Origin: Lomentospora prolificans
Lineage: Eukaryota > Ascomycota > Sordariomycetes > Microascales > Microascaceae
Length of the DNA stretch: 64,000 nt
Direction of reading: 5' to 3'
Assembly: GCA_029532625.1 (NCBI GenBank)
Contig: JARFXM010000007.1
Coordinates: forward strand, 1,178,001 to 1,242,000
Positions 27,531-37,018 of the stretch are shown here, piece by piece. The translations under genes and the position numbers were made by a program. Within the stretch, counting starts at the first letter, position 1; every line of letters starts with the position of its first letter. The notes beneath the pieces are model-generated. The model made no database searches and was not told the DNA's origin. It saw only the letters and a list, made by a program, of their open reading frames with translations.

Positions 27531-28156
27531 CTTGCGCTTTCCTCGTTGAGGTCTAACCGTGCCATCACACATACGATTTCTTCTCCAGCCAGGCTGAACG
27601 CACCCTCACCAACACAAGAATAACATGTGCAAATTTCCGGAAGTCTCCGACACGAGTGTGCCACAGTTCCGCACCACCGAGAAACTACGCAAGGACACTA
27701 TGCAACGCATTCCCTTCCATTTTTGTGTGTGACGCCTCTCCGATGAGGATCGAAGACACGAGCCCAGGTGGGCTGATATGGTTCGTGGCGTATCCCGCTC
27801 CAGGGCCACGCAAACGCGGGGCAATTTGAGGCCGCTCGGCATCTTCCGTCTGGTGCTGTGAGATGGCTTCTTACCCTCTGGCAGAGTTGCCAAGAGAGGG
27901 AACCAACCATTGACGCCTATGACGACCAAGAGCTGGCGTAATCGCACTCTATTCAGCCTCTGGTAATGGTTCTGGGCGTTTCTTCGACGGAATGACTTGA
28001 AGAATGAAGTGTAGAGCTTTTGCCCCTTTCCCTGCCACTCGTGAAGTTCTCCTCCAAGCTTGCTTTCTTTCACACTGCATATTCAAAGGCATCAAAAGCA
28101 TCGCAAAAGCATCACTTAAATTTGTTGCGCAGACTAATTGCCACCACGGGGGGAAA

Positions 28157-28609
28157 ATGCCGTCCAAGGCTGATAGTAGGGACCACCAAATCCCCTCCGA
28201 TGAGGCTCCCCCACCCTACGAACAATCCGCCACAAGCGGCCAACGGCAAGAAACCAGTCCGTCAACCGAGCCAGCACGCGCTAGCCCACAGCCCAACACC
28301 TCCAATGTAGACACAACAGGCTACCGCCGACAAGAGGACATGAAGTGGTGGGAGGATGAGCAGCAGTGGAAGGATATGGAAGACAAACCAGGCTGCCTCT
28401 GCAGCACTTCGGGAGGATTCTTTATGAGTGCACACGGCGGAGTGTGCTGCTCGGATCACGGAGGCGTCATTTGCTCGGATCACGGAGGAGTGATCTGCTC
28501 GGACAACGGAGGGGTGGTGTGCTCAGATAACGGGGGAGTCTGCTTCGGTACGGAAGGCGGCGTATGCTGTACAGACGGAAGGATACGAAAGCCGTGTCGA
28601 AGAGATTGA
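28157..28609 (+). CDS. Small Cys-rich protein with six GGVxCSD-type octapeptide repeats
   Basis: Intronless, 150 residues from the ATG in AAAATGCC context. I do not recognise a named family. Residues 1-75 are hydrophilic and probably disordered, with a PPPY motif at 18-21 (a WW-domain or Nedd4-type ligase docking motif) and a Trp/Glu-rich patch (about 63-75). From residue 93 six 8-residue units follow without gaps, consensus [H/N]GGVxCSD, the last two diverged, ending near residue 140 before a basic tail. Eleven Cys lie between 80 and 147. There is no signal peptide or membrane segment, so it is probably intracellular. Regular Cys/Asp/His spacing could bind metal or form a stacked turn structure; that is inference. 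The frame is open upstream to another ATG at 28004 (201 residues), but that stretch reads like untranslated leader. Confidence 0.7.
   Translation: MPSKADSRDHQIPSDEAPPPYEQSATSGQRQETSPSTEPARASPQPNTSNVDTTGYRRQEDMKWWEDEQQWKDMEDKPGCLCSTSGGFFMSAHGGVCCSDHGGVICSDHGGVICSDNGGVVCSDNGGVCFGTEGGVCCTDGRIRKPCRRD
28433..28576 (+). repeat. Six in-frame 24-bp tandem repeats
   Basis: Six 24-bp units encode the octapeptide repeats of the small Cys-rich protein. The units share CACGGAGG/AACGGAGG starts and TGCTCGGA ends, with many differences at third codon positions between neighbours. That pattern suggests old duplication kept under protein-level selection rather than a recent expansion. Confidence 0.85.
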
Positions 28610-29112
28610 TGACCGAGACAATGTATGCAAGTGGAAATGGTGAAGGGTATCCGGAGTCAGGCGAATGGCGGGAGGCCATGTGAGGAAGACTTGGGAAGGG
28701 AGAGTGGGACTCTGCCAGCTCGGTGAAACATGCGGCAATACGGCAATATTCGTGCAGAAGACGGATACCGGGCGGTGATGGAAATTTCCCCCGACCAGCT
28801 ACAGGCGCAACCTACGCTTCCTGTCGGGACACTCGAAAGATGGAAATGGCTTTTTACGCGGGATTGGACAGTTGATGTGAGCCAGCGTGGTCAGGGAGTG
28901 AGTGAAGCCAGAACCTCCTCCTCTCGAAAGACAACACCAGACTCAAGCGAAAGGGGAGGCCTTGCTTGCTGGCCTCTCTGCAATTGCACAGGTACTGCAC
29001 CTGCGTTTGGAGCTCCCTGCTCTTGTGACTGATCCCAAGATGACCAAGCCATGTCCTGTCGGATCCATACCTCACCACGGTATTATTAGTATTATTAGTC
29101 TCAGGCTATTCT

Positions 29113-29147
<35 letters not shown>

Positions 29148-29789
29148 TGCATTTGGCAACTAATCGTGTGTGATTTTTATACCCCTTCAAGGCTTGGTCT
29201 GGGTTCAAGCTGGCTTGTACCGAATGCTGGCTGGCTATATCCTTGTCGCGCCTCATTTCCCATCTTCCCCACAACCCAACACGTTATTCTTAGGTCTGTC
29301 CAATCTTGAGGTCGATAATTTTGGCCAAGGACCCATGCCAATTTTCTGGCATACAGGCAGCTGGCATGATGGCTTCAGCCTCTCAATGTCTTCCAGACTT
29401 TGGTTGCCTTGCTTTTGACAGCTGGGAGGATGCAGTTTTATTTTTCAAAGATGGTTTCCATGGTTTTTCCTTGGTTCTCCTGAAATTAGATATTTGGTTG
29501 TCATAGCCTCAAAAGACTCCTTTTGTAAACAATTTATTTTTCCTTTTTACATGTACGACTTTCCAGGAGAAGGGATGTAGAACCAGTTTCATTCTTTCAA
29601 GCTTTCATTCAGTTGCGAAGTAATAGTTCATTTTCGAGCCACTATCACCAGAAGAAGAACTCCGACGATCGAGTACCAAGCGAAGAATCACCAAGACAGC
29701 CCTAGATCGGCGTGACAGCTAGCTTGCATGTACAGAGAGCAACCAAATAAAGCACCCCTAGACGACAAGACCGGCAAGCTTTCTCCAAG
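28610..29789. other. Spacer between the repeat-protein and CFEM genes
   Basis: About 1.2 kb with no gene. It holds a T27 run at 29117-29143 and several GCTGGC/GCCAGC words (for example a doubled GCTGGCTGGC near 29.23 kb). The last few hundred bases should contain the promoter and leader of the CFEM gene. Confidence 0.6.
29117..29143. repeat. T27 mononucleotide run
   Basis: An uninterrupted run of 27 T on the + strand (A27 on the minus strand). Like the A26 run at 7.4 kb it lies in a GCTGGC-rich, gene-free stretch. It could be a microsatellite or the tail of a retroposed copy. Confidence 0.9.
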
Positions 29790-30527
29790 ATGAAGCTGTC
29801 CACAACTTCCATCCTCGCTTCCCTCGCCCTCGCGACGACTGTCACGGCATCCACCTCCGCTGAGCAGATCGCCGATCAGCTCCCATCTTGCGCCAGGTCA
29901 TGTCTCGCAGAGGTGGCATCCTCGGCCGGCTGCGACGAGACGGACTTTAGCTGCCAGTGTACCAAGGTGCCCGACCTAGATGGAGCGGCTAGCGATTGTT
30001 TCTCTGAAGGGTGTGATAGTAGCGAGATTGGGAGTAAGTCTCGGGGCTTTTTCTTTTTCTTTCACCTCTCTTTTTTTCCCTGCCGTGATCGTTTTCTTTG
30101 GGTTCCTCTCTAGGGTTGCGTCTAATAAGGCGCCTCTTTCAATATCCCGTCTTTCACAGGGAGCCAAGAAGAAGAGGCGGGGGGAACATAATAAGCCCCC
30201 GTGTCAGGGTTGTCTAGCCTTCAAAAAAAAAAAACGAAAAAAGAAAAAGAAAGGAAAAAGAACTGGAGTAGCTAACACGGTACAACAGTGGTGACGATTA
30301 TCGCCGCCTCCATCTGCGAGGCCGTCCGCCGCGCCGACGTAGCCACGCGGACGGCGCCCCTCCAGCCCGCTGGTGCGACCACGACGCCTCCTTCGGGTAA
30401 CGATAAGCATGAGACGGAGACGACGCAGGCTGCCGAGGGGGAGTCGAGTGATGAGGGCGGTGCGTCGGTTGCTAGGGTTGCGGTCGGGTGGGTTGGCGCT
30501 GCTGCGCTTGTGGCGATCATGTTGTGA
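29790..30527 (+). CDS. CFEM-domain secreted protein, probably GPI-anchored
   Basis: Two exons, 29790-30033 and 30289-30527, give 160 residues. A signal peptide spans about residues 1-20. The CFEM domain (about 22-95) has all eight Cys at 34, 38, 48, 55, 57, 70, 75 and 91, with spacing 3-9-6-1-12-4-15, as in the family. Asp52 sits before the CxC pair where haem-binding CFEM proteins place their axial ligand. A Thr/Ser/Pro-rich linker follows. The last 20 residues are hydrophobic after a small-residue stretch (GGAS), the pattern of a GPI-anchor signal. Known members sit at the cell wall or are secreted and act in haem or iron capture, adhesion or host interaction. The 255-bp intron (GTAAGT donor, CAACAG acceptor) is long and purine-rich; joining it restores the eighth Cys, which supports it. 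Convergent with the gene that follows. Confidence 0.88.
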
Positions 30528-31000
30528 AAAAGGAAAAAGAAGGATCTGGGAAGAGAGATGAGTGACGGAAGGGGAAAGAAGAAACACACGACACTTTGCC
30601 GCGCGGGGCACTTCTCCTTTGTTGTTGATCCTCTTACACTTGAGAACTGGCGTCTAAGGACTTGTTTCTTTTCTTATCTTGCGTGGAGGGGGAAAACCTT
30701 GAATCTGCACTTTGGCGTGCTTGATGGATAACTTTTGGACAAAATGAGCTTTGGATCTAGATACAGACATACCCATAGATGGACCTTTTTTTTTTGGCAT
30801 AGCATTGGCGAGCGAGCATCGCAAAAAAACACACAAGATTTTGATATTCTATAATTCCCTGTGCCCGTTTCGAGGAAAAAAAAAAAGAAAAAAAAAAAAG
30901 GTCAAAAAGTCGAAAGACCCCCAAGGGATCCGTCCGTGTAGCATTCACATTCTAATACCCCTTCACCGGCAAGCTCTCACTCGCGCGAGCGTGTAAACCC
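30528..31000. other. Convergent 3' spacer with purine runs
   Basis: About 0.47 kb lies between the 3' ends of the CFEM gene and the leftward membrane-protein gene. It contains a G-interrupted A-run at 30876-30899 and presumably both polyadenylation regions. No gene seen. Confidence 0.6.
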
Positions 31001-33115
31001 TTAATCCTCTCCAAGCTCAGCTCCACCCCCATGGGATCCGACAAAAGCCTCCCTCGCCAACACCAGCACCGCGCACAAGCACAGGCCCGCCACGAGGATC
31101 ATATCCCCCATCTCCAGCGCCATGTACAGCTTGCTGGAGAACCTCGTCACGTAGGCCGTCGCCACGGCCAAGCACGCCGCGCCGACGAGTAGCCCCACGT
31201 GGCCGGCCCGCGCCGCAGTGACCGACGTCGAGACGAGGCCCGCCATCGAAGCGTACAGCTGGATGAGGTGCAGGGCGTGCAGCGGGAGGAAACGCAGCCT
31301 TTCCCGTAGCATGCGGAGGAGATGGGCTGTGTGTGAGGCGGGCGCGAGGGGCGGGAGGAGCTGGGCGTAGGCCATGGTGAAGGAGGCGGCTGTGGCGGCT
31401 TGGGAGAAAAGGTGTTCGAGGCTCGCGAGGATCCAGGCGAGGTAGAGAATCTGTGCGGCGTCGAGGATGGGGCGGGGAAAGGCTTCAGTTTTGGGAGCGG
31501 GGTTGTCGACGGAAGGCATGTTGCCGCTTCGGAGGTGGCGGTGGTGTGCATCTTGGGCTAGCACTGAGAGTGAGACGTAGCCGAGGAGGTGGTCGAAGAG
31601 GTGTTTTTGGAGGACAGTGATGATGGCTTTGGTCCAGGTCAGGGAGAGAGATGAGTCGATGAAGTAGGCGGGACTGCGGGCCGCCAGCTTGAGGTTCGTC
31701 AGCGGGGTGTGGTTGGGCGGTTGGGCGAAGGCGGGGAGGAGGATGCGGCGGATATGATGGGTTAGGATGGCTAGGATGGAGATGCAGAGAGCATGTAGGT
31801 GGCCGCGCCGGAGGAGGGAAGTTTTAGCTTTGGGCCAGAGGGAGGCTACCAGAGGGCGGTCGGTGAGAGTGGCGGGCATGTACGGTTGGGCGTGCCTTGT
31901 TAGGTCCGTCGCCAAGAGGAGGGTGTCGATAGGGCCTGGTTGATGGAAATGGGAGAGCAGCGCCACGAAGGAACTCGGGTGGTTGGTCTGAGAGAGGCGC
32001 GAGGCCGAGTTGCTCTCCCCGATGAGATATCCCGCGGCCAAGGCGACAGCCAGGGCAGCGTAATAGCAGCTTGCAGACATTTTAGGCGGACGGGCGCGTA
32101 GCCAGGAGTTCCAAGATTTGGCCCAGCGGAGTTCTTTCACCGGCGCCTGTGTTGAAGCTTCGCATGGGACGTTGGCATCGTTATGGCGGCCGTCACTCGT
32201 CTTCATCGTTCTTCGACGTAGCTCGTCGTTGGTAGGCTGCCACGGTAGGCGTACATTCGACTTCATCGAATCGGCAACCGGCTTTTGAAAAGGGTACGCC
32301 GCCAGCTTCTTGCTCCAGTCCGCAAGACGACGGACGGTCTCCATGCGTCCTTCCGGTCCCGGCCCGGGCCAGCCTCCGAGCTCCGCACATCTCTCGATGG
32401 CGCTTTCAAGCTCCCTAAACGCCTTTGCAAGCTCCATAACGAGTAGCATAACCTCCTTCTCCGCCGCATCCAGATGCCGCAGCACCCTACACACCTTGAT
32501 CTCCACGTCCACGCCGTCGGCACTCTCACCTCTGCTCATTCCCCCAGACCGCCTCCTCCTCCTCCTGGTCGCCCTGCCCCCAACCCCAACTCCAGCGCCA
32601 ACCTTCCGCACAACCGCCCTCACACCCTCCATCCTCTCCCCAACGTCGCGCCTCCGCGCCAAAAGAACCAGCAATCCTACAACCCCCTCCACCGCCCTCA
32701 CAACCCCAGCCCGCACACCGCTCTTCCCCCCGGCCGCCGCCTCCTGCCCCAACGCCACCACGGACCCCAACGCACCGTCGCAAACCCTGCCTACCCTCAT
32801 CCCATCCATCCCCGCCCCGGCCCCGCAACCGTGGTGCGCCCAGTGCCGCCACGCACACCGCTCCAGCTCCGGCGCATCTCCACCGCCTCGTCCGGCGGCG
32901 TCCTCCGCTAGTAGGGCCCTGCATATCGTGCCGGAGGACCCATGCGCCTTCCTCCGGGTCTCCTCCCGTGCGCCGTCGAGGTCGAGTCGCGTGGTCCGGT
33001 TGTCGGGGAGCGACGGCGTTTTGGAGAGGAAAAGGGCTGGTCCGTCGAGGTTTGTGACTTCTGCTGTCGTGCGTGGACACGCCTGGGGTCCGCCGGTGGT
33101 CTCGTGGCGCTTCAT
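31001..33115 (-). CDS. Hypothetical multi-pass membrane protein with long soluble N-terminus
   Basis: A single open frame of 704 residues from the ATG at 33115; one further upstream start would be a non-ATG codon. I do not recognise the family. Residues 1-345 are soluble, Arg- and Gly-rich in part (a run of basic residues near 205-215), with an amphipathic stretch resembling a helical regulatory region (about 215-265). A first hydrophobic segment lies at about 349-367. Further ones are spread through 425-700, roughly six in all, ending in a short acidic tail. Wobble positions are strongly G/C, which supports coding on this strand. The opposite strand also carries a 349-codon frame over the 5' half, but it reads as Ser/Thr/Pro-rich shadow sequence. 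Missed introns, or two fused gene models with the second starting at 32080, are possible. Function unknown. Confidence 0.6.
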   Translation of the reverse strand: MKRHETTGGPQACPRTTAEVTNLDGPALFLSKTPSLPDNRTTRLDLDGAREETRRKAHGSSGTICRALLAEDAAGRGGGDAPELERCAWRHWAHHGCGAGAGMDGMRVGRVCDGALGSVVALGQEAAAGGKSGVRAGVVRAVEGVVGLLVLLARRRDVGERMEGVRAVVRKVGAGVGVGGRATRRRRRRSGGMSRGESADGVDVEIKVCRVLRHLDAAEKEVMLLVMELAKAFRELESAIERCAELGGWPGPGPEGRMETVRRLADWSKKLAAYPFQKPVADSMKSNVRLPWQPTNDELRRRTMKTSDGRHNDANVPCEASTQAPVKELRWAKSWNSWLRARPPKMSASCYYAALAVALAAGYLIGESNSASRLSQTNHPSSFVALLSHFHQPGPIDTLLLATDLTRHAQPYMPATLTDRPLVASLWPKAKTSLLRRGHLHALCISILAILTHHIRRILLPAFAQPPNHTPLTNLKLAARSPAYFIDSSLSLTWTKAIITVLQKHLFDHLLGYVSLSVLAQDAHHRHLRSGNMPSVDNPAPKTEAFPRPILDAAQILYLAWILASLEHLFSQAATAASFTMAYAQLLPPLAPASHTAHLLRMLRERLRFLPLHALHLIQLYASMAGLVSTSVTAARAGHVGLLVGAACLAVATAYVTRFSSKLYMALEMGDMILVAGLCLCAVLVLAREAFVGSHGGGAELGED

Positions 33116-33658
33116 CACTTTTCCTCCGTCGCTTCCTGCTTCCGCCTGTGTTGTACTTTTCTTTTTTCTCCTCTCCACTGATTGTCTCCTTTATCGCCTG
33201 TCCATGTCTCGATGTGCCTCTTCCTTCTCTTTTTTTTTTTTCTCCTCTTCTACCCCTTCTGAGACAGAATTGGCGAGAGCACTTTTTGTTCGTTTTCCCC
33301 TCCCTCAGTCTTGGCGGCAAAAGCGAGCTGCCCGGATCAAGTGCCCCGACGACGGCTGATATCGGTCGGGGAACGACTTAAATAGGACAAAATAAGAAGA
33401 ATACGTTGGTTGCGACGTTAATTAATATACAGCATTACCCCAATTCTGCATTTCTGCCGGCGGCCTTTTACGGTAGAGATAGTCGAGAAATCATTCCAGA
33501 AGCAATATCTGTGTACCTGCATTAATATCCAAATTCATAGCACCTAGAAGATCTAGCAAAAGCGATAGCCAATCTAACCTTGCCAGCCTTTAGCAGCATC
33601 AAGCCATTGTGCTATCGGCTCTCCGTTCCGATCTGCCCATTTCCAACTTTGAACAACA
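33116..33658. other. Spacer between membrane-protein gene and monooxygenase relic
   Basis: About 0.54 kb. The left part is the leader and promoter of the leftward membrane-protein gene, with a pyrimidine-rich tract around 33.2-33.27 kb on the + strand. The rest is AT-richer and carries no gene. Confidence 0.6.
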
Positions 33659-35087
33659 TCATAACATCGCATTGTTATACCATCCCCACTCACTACATTG
33701 CATGCATGCTTCCACTGCATCCGACTCTGGAACATCTCCGGGGCCGTCCACAACCTCCAAAGCCAGTCCATTGTTGATAATCCGCGAAATGGCCCGATTG
33801 ACCGTAAAAACATCGAACCGGGGGATGCAGCTCATGATAAAAGCAGGCCAGGATCCAGTGAATCCAAGTGCTCCAGGCAGACATCCTCGTGAGCCCCGAC
33901 GAGATGGTAATAGTCCTTCTCCGCCGGCTGCTTGCAGGCCTGCTGGTATCGGTGGAAGATGTCAGCGATGGCTTCCTGGTCCAGCCCGTGGCTGCCGCCG
34001 TCCGTAAACTCCCCCGAAACCGACAGGTCGAGGTGGAGCTCGTTGGCTAGCGCGACGACGTCTTGGATGCCGCTTTTGAACCGAAGCCTTGGTTTGGCGC
34101 GAGTTTGTGGCAGGAGTCGCCGGCGAGCACGATTCGTCCGGAGCTCCAATATTACAACACGCCTTCCTCTAGGTTCGCCATCCCGGCCGTGACCTTGAGC
34201 GTCGGACCGAGGGGAAGACGGCCCCAGCGTACGCCAAGAGCCTCTACGTCCTTTTGCAAGTACCAGACCCGATCCTGAGTCGGCCTCTTAAGGCGCTCGT
34301 AAATAAACATCCAAGACCGGTCGCAACTGTTCAGCATCTGAAGGGACACGTCCTTGCCATGAGTCTCGACGACTTGGCCGGAGGCGCAGCAATACGGGCG
34401 AGGAAAGGTGCACCACAGTGCCCTATACTCGCACAGATACGGTTTTTCCTCGTTGACCTTCAATGGCGAAGATCTGAGTGCGTGCTCGCGCATTATGTTC
34501 CGGACCTTGCTGTGGACCCCTCCCACACCGAGAACGATAGAGCCTGGGTCACTGCTACCGTCTCCGCACCGAAACGCAAACCCTGAGTTGTCCTCCGAGA
34601 CATTAATCACCTTCTTTCCTGTATAGACGTTGGCTTTTTCGGGGTCCCCAAGACTTGCTTAGAGAGTCTCCAACAACTTCGCTCGATGGAACACGGTAAG
34701 ACCTACCCCATCGCTAACGGGGACAGATTAGCTTCACCATCATTTCTGTAGACTAAAAATGAAAGGTCAAGGCTAGGGGATGTACTCACTTTTCCTTAAA
34801 CGTCTGGGGGGACCGGCTGGCTTTTAACTGGTACGAGTCGACAGTCCAGTTAGTGACATGATGCAGTTCGGAGCCAATGCTCTGTAGACGCTTTAAAAGG
34901 CCTAACTGTGCCATAACCCGGAGCCACCATGTGGGTACAGTGCTAAGCTGGTTCCAACTTCAGGGTTAAGGGTTCCACGGCTCTCCAATGGGACGAAGTC
35001 AATGCCTGCTTGGGATCGTGCATGTGCCGCTGTAAGGCCAACAGGCCCGCCAACGACAATGACCACTTTGAAGTTGTGGTTCGCCAT
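33659..35087 (-). pseudogene. Decayed FAD-dependent monooxygenase, PaxM-like family
   Basis: Family blocks appear in correct order over 1.4 kb but not in one frame. These are the N-terminal FAD-binding strand (start ATG 35087, motif [12 protein letters not shown], which lacks the first Gly of GxGxxG), [18 protein letters not shown] (Asp of the usual DG changed to Gly), GRIVLAGDSCHKLAPN, and GIQDVVALANELH. Breaks seen: frameshift near 34918-34927; in-frame TAA at 34659-34661; in-frame TAA at 34152-34154; frameshift near 34080-34083; frameshift near 33894-33905; probable frameshift near 33840-33844. One intron is still discernible (GTGAGT donor near 34790). Relatives epoxidise prenyl chains ahead of membrane terpene cyclases. 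This copy cannot encode an enzyme as it stands. A nonsense-rich sequencing artefact is unlikely because neighbouring genes are clean. Confidence 0.85.
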
Positions 35088-35540
35088 GGGTATGGTATAA
35101 AAGGGGGCAGCTGGCCGTAGAGATGGAACAAACAGCGAAGTGCGAGTGGGAGAAAGGGAGCTGCTCATACCTAGTTCTTAGGAAAAGTCCCTTGTCTGCC
35201 CAAAACATTTCGCCCAAAGAAAAAGAAAATTTCATGCCCAATATGGTACGTTGCTATAGCGTTTTTGGAGCAGCAAAAGTTTTGTCTCATGGGGACGTCT
35301 GTAGATCTGTGGACGTGATGGCGGAGAGCGCCGGATCCACCGGGAGGCAGGTCGCTCCAGCGGGCAATGAATCGGCCCCGCAAGACCGCTAACGGTGACC
35401 CCCACGTCAGCGACAAACGGCACAATGGGCATCAAAACTCGCAGCCGGTGTCTGAAAACCACTGTCGTGTGCTATCAAGGCCCATAAACCTGTTATCGCT
35501 TAGCATGAACCTCTAATAGCCCGGTGACGCGTTGGCTGAC
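35088..35540. other. Spacer between the regulator and the monooxygenase relic
   Basis: About 0.45 kb containing the 3' end of the leftward Zn2Cys6 gene and the former promoter of the monooxygenase. No gene or repeat recognised. Confidence 0.6.
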
Positions 35541-37018
35541 TCACGCTACCATGAGAAGCCTGGCAAAATCGTCAACGTCGTCTCCCCTTCCGATCTTGAG
35601 GAAGCCCTCAAAGTCAAAGCCGGCGATAACGTAGTGTGGTTTCTCTTTCCATAGGCGAAAGAAGTTGAAGGACGAAGAAGCCTCCCACAGGTACTTGGAC
35701 ACGGTCCATCGGTGGGCGTGATCCCACACGCCGAATAGGTCGACTATTGGTAGAAGTCAACAACGACAAAAGACCAAACAGAATAAGACATGACGCACCA
35801 TTCCCCTCATTGCACATTGTCCGCCATAGCCCTATAAACGCATAGGATACTATGATAGTTCGTCGAACTGATTCGGTGAAAGTCCACCACTATGCCACCC
35901 AGTCAGTTCGCATTACAGGAAGATTTCGAACGCGGGTTTAAACTCGAGGACTTACTTCCCAGGAGTTGGGTTTGTTTCTACTTATCTGCGGTCCTGTATT
36001 TCCAGTCTCATGCGGGGATTCTAAGTTGTCCCTGATCTTGCACAGATCACCGACCCAGGCCTCCAGCAATAGCATATCTTTCTCCGCCTGTGACCTCAGC
36101 GTGATGTCTCCATCGAATAAGCGCATAATCTGATACAAAAAAAGGGCCTGCGTCCTCGCCAGCCTTTCACGAGGGATGCTTGTTTCTGGCAGCCGTTTCA
36201 GGTCAACAGGGCCTTGGCAGAGAAGTTTAAACACTGAGCTCTTGTTACTGTCGGTGACGTTGCTGTATAGTGTGCTGATGGAGAAGCAGACTTGGACTGA
36301 TGGCTCCATCTTGTCTTGGTAGAGTTGTCGATGCATCCACGGCGTGTGGCTGTTCCTCGAAAACATGAGGGGGTAGCCTTTGAGGGTTTCTACGATGAAG
36401 TGGACTTTCATGTTGGGATCATAAACTTGCCATGGCTCGTAGCCGTCCTGATACCAAGGTCAGCGATCAACCATGCAAGGGAAGAATGGCTAGACAAACG
36501 CATATATCGAGCATCCGTTCCGAATCCCCTCCGTTGGGGTTAACGACGGAGATATTCTCATCCTGTCCTTCTATCTGATCGCCAGCTCCGCGGATAAGTT
36601 GCATTTCGACGGAAGAAGAAGATATCAAGGTTATATCCTCGCCTTGGAAAAGAGTGGATAGAGTGGTAGGTATAGGCGGGAAGGGACTCGGCTGACTAGG
36701 AACATCAAGCTTGGGATTGTCAGAGCATGCGGACTCGGTTCTATGAAGGTCAAAGAGGTTGACAGGTGGTGGGCTAACGTTGACGAGGTTCTCCCAGGAC
36801 ATGGTCGAGTCTAGCCCAATCGAGGCGACATCGAACCCGGTGGGGTTAGAAAATGCCTCGGAGTATGCCCGCTTGGCATACAGGCAGGTTGCACCCTTCT
36901 CCTTGCACCTGGAGCACTGAGGATGTCGCTTGTCGCAACCCCGCTTAGCTTTAACGCAGGCATTGCAGCTCTTTTGCCTAGACGCGGCGCTGGAGTCGAC
37001 TGATGATTGCTCGTCCAT
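35541..37018 (-). CDS. Zn(II)2Cys6 fungal transcription factor
   Basis: Four exons, 37018-36500, 36447-35956, 35889-35799 and 35743-35541, join in phase to 434 residues. The binuclear zinc cluster has six Cys at residues 18, 21, 28, 35, 38 and 45 (C-x2-C-x6-C-x6-C-x2-C-x6-C). A Ser/Pro-rich middle region follows. The C-terminal half holds the block TESVRRTIIVSYAFIGLW, a feature of many fungal pathway regulators. Intron 1 uses a GTTTGT donor but has a perfect GCTGAC branch region and CAG acceptor; the others use GTAAGT and GTGCGT. It acts in the nucleus, probably binding CGG half-sites. It is divergent from the SDR gene (600 bp between starts), and the broken monooxygenase lies directly downstream. 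The layout suggests a local pathway regulator, though the target set is inference. It appears intact. Confidence 0.88.

Larger units (their letters stand above)
20528..28156. other. 7.6-kb gene-free tract
   Basis: The first kilobase is the permease leader and promoter. The rest holds only short frames without motifs or convincing exon chains. Notable content: a short direct repeat of GGCGCCA units at 26410-26427, a C15-T13 homopolymer junction at 27503-27530, and a renewed excess of GCTGGC/GCCAGC from about 26.1 kb to 29.4 kb. No transposase, reverse transcriptase or terminal repeat was recognised. Confidence 0.55.

Noticed and set aside
28004..28156. N-terminal extension of the Cys-repeat protein from an upstream ATG
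   Set aside because: The extension is possible but reads like leader sequence; the ATG at 28157 has the better context and begins the hydrophilic protein. Mentioned as an alternative in the gene entry.
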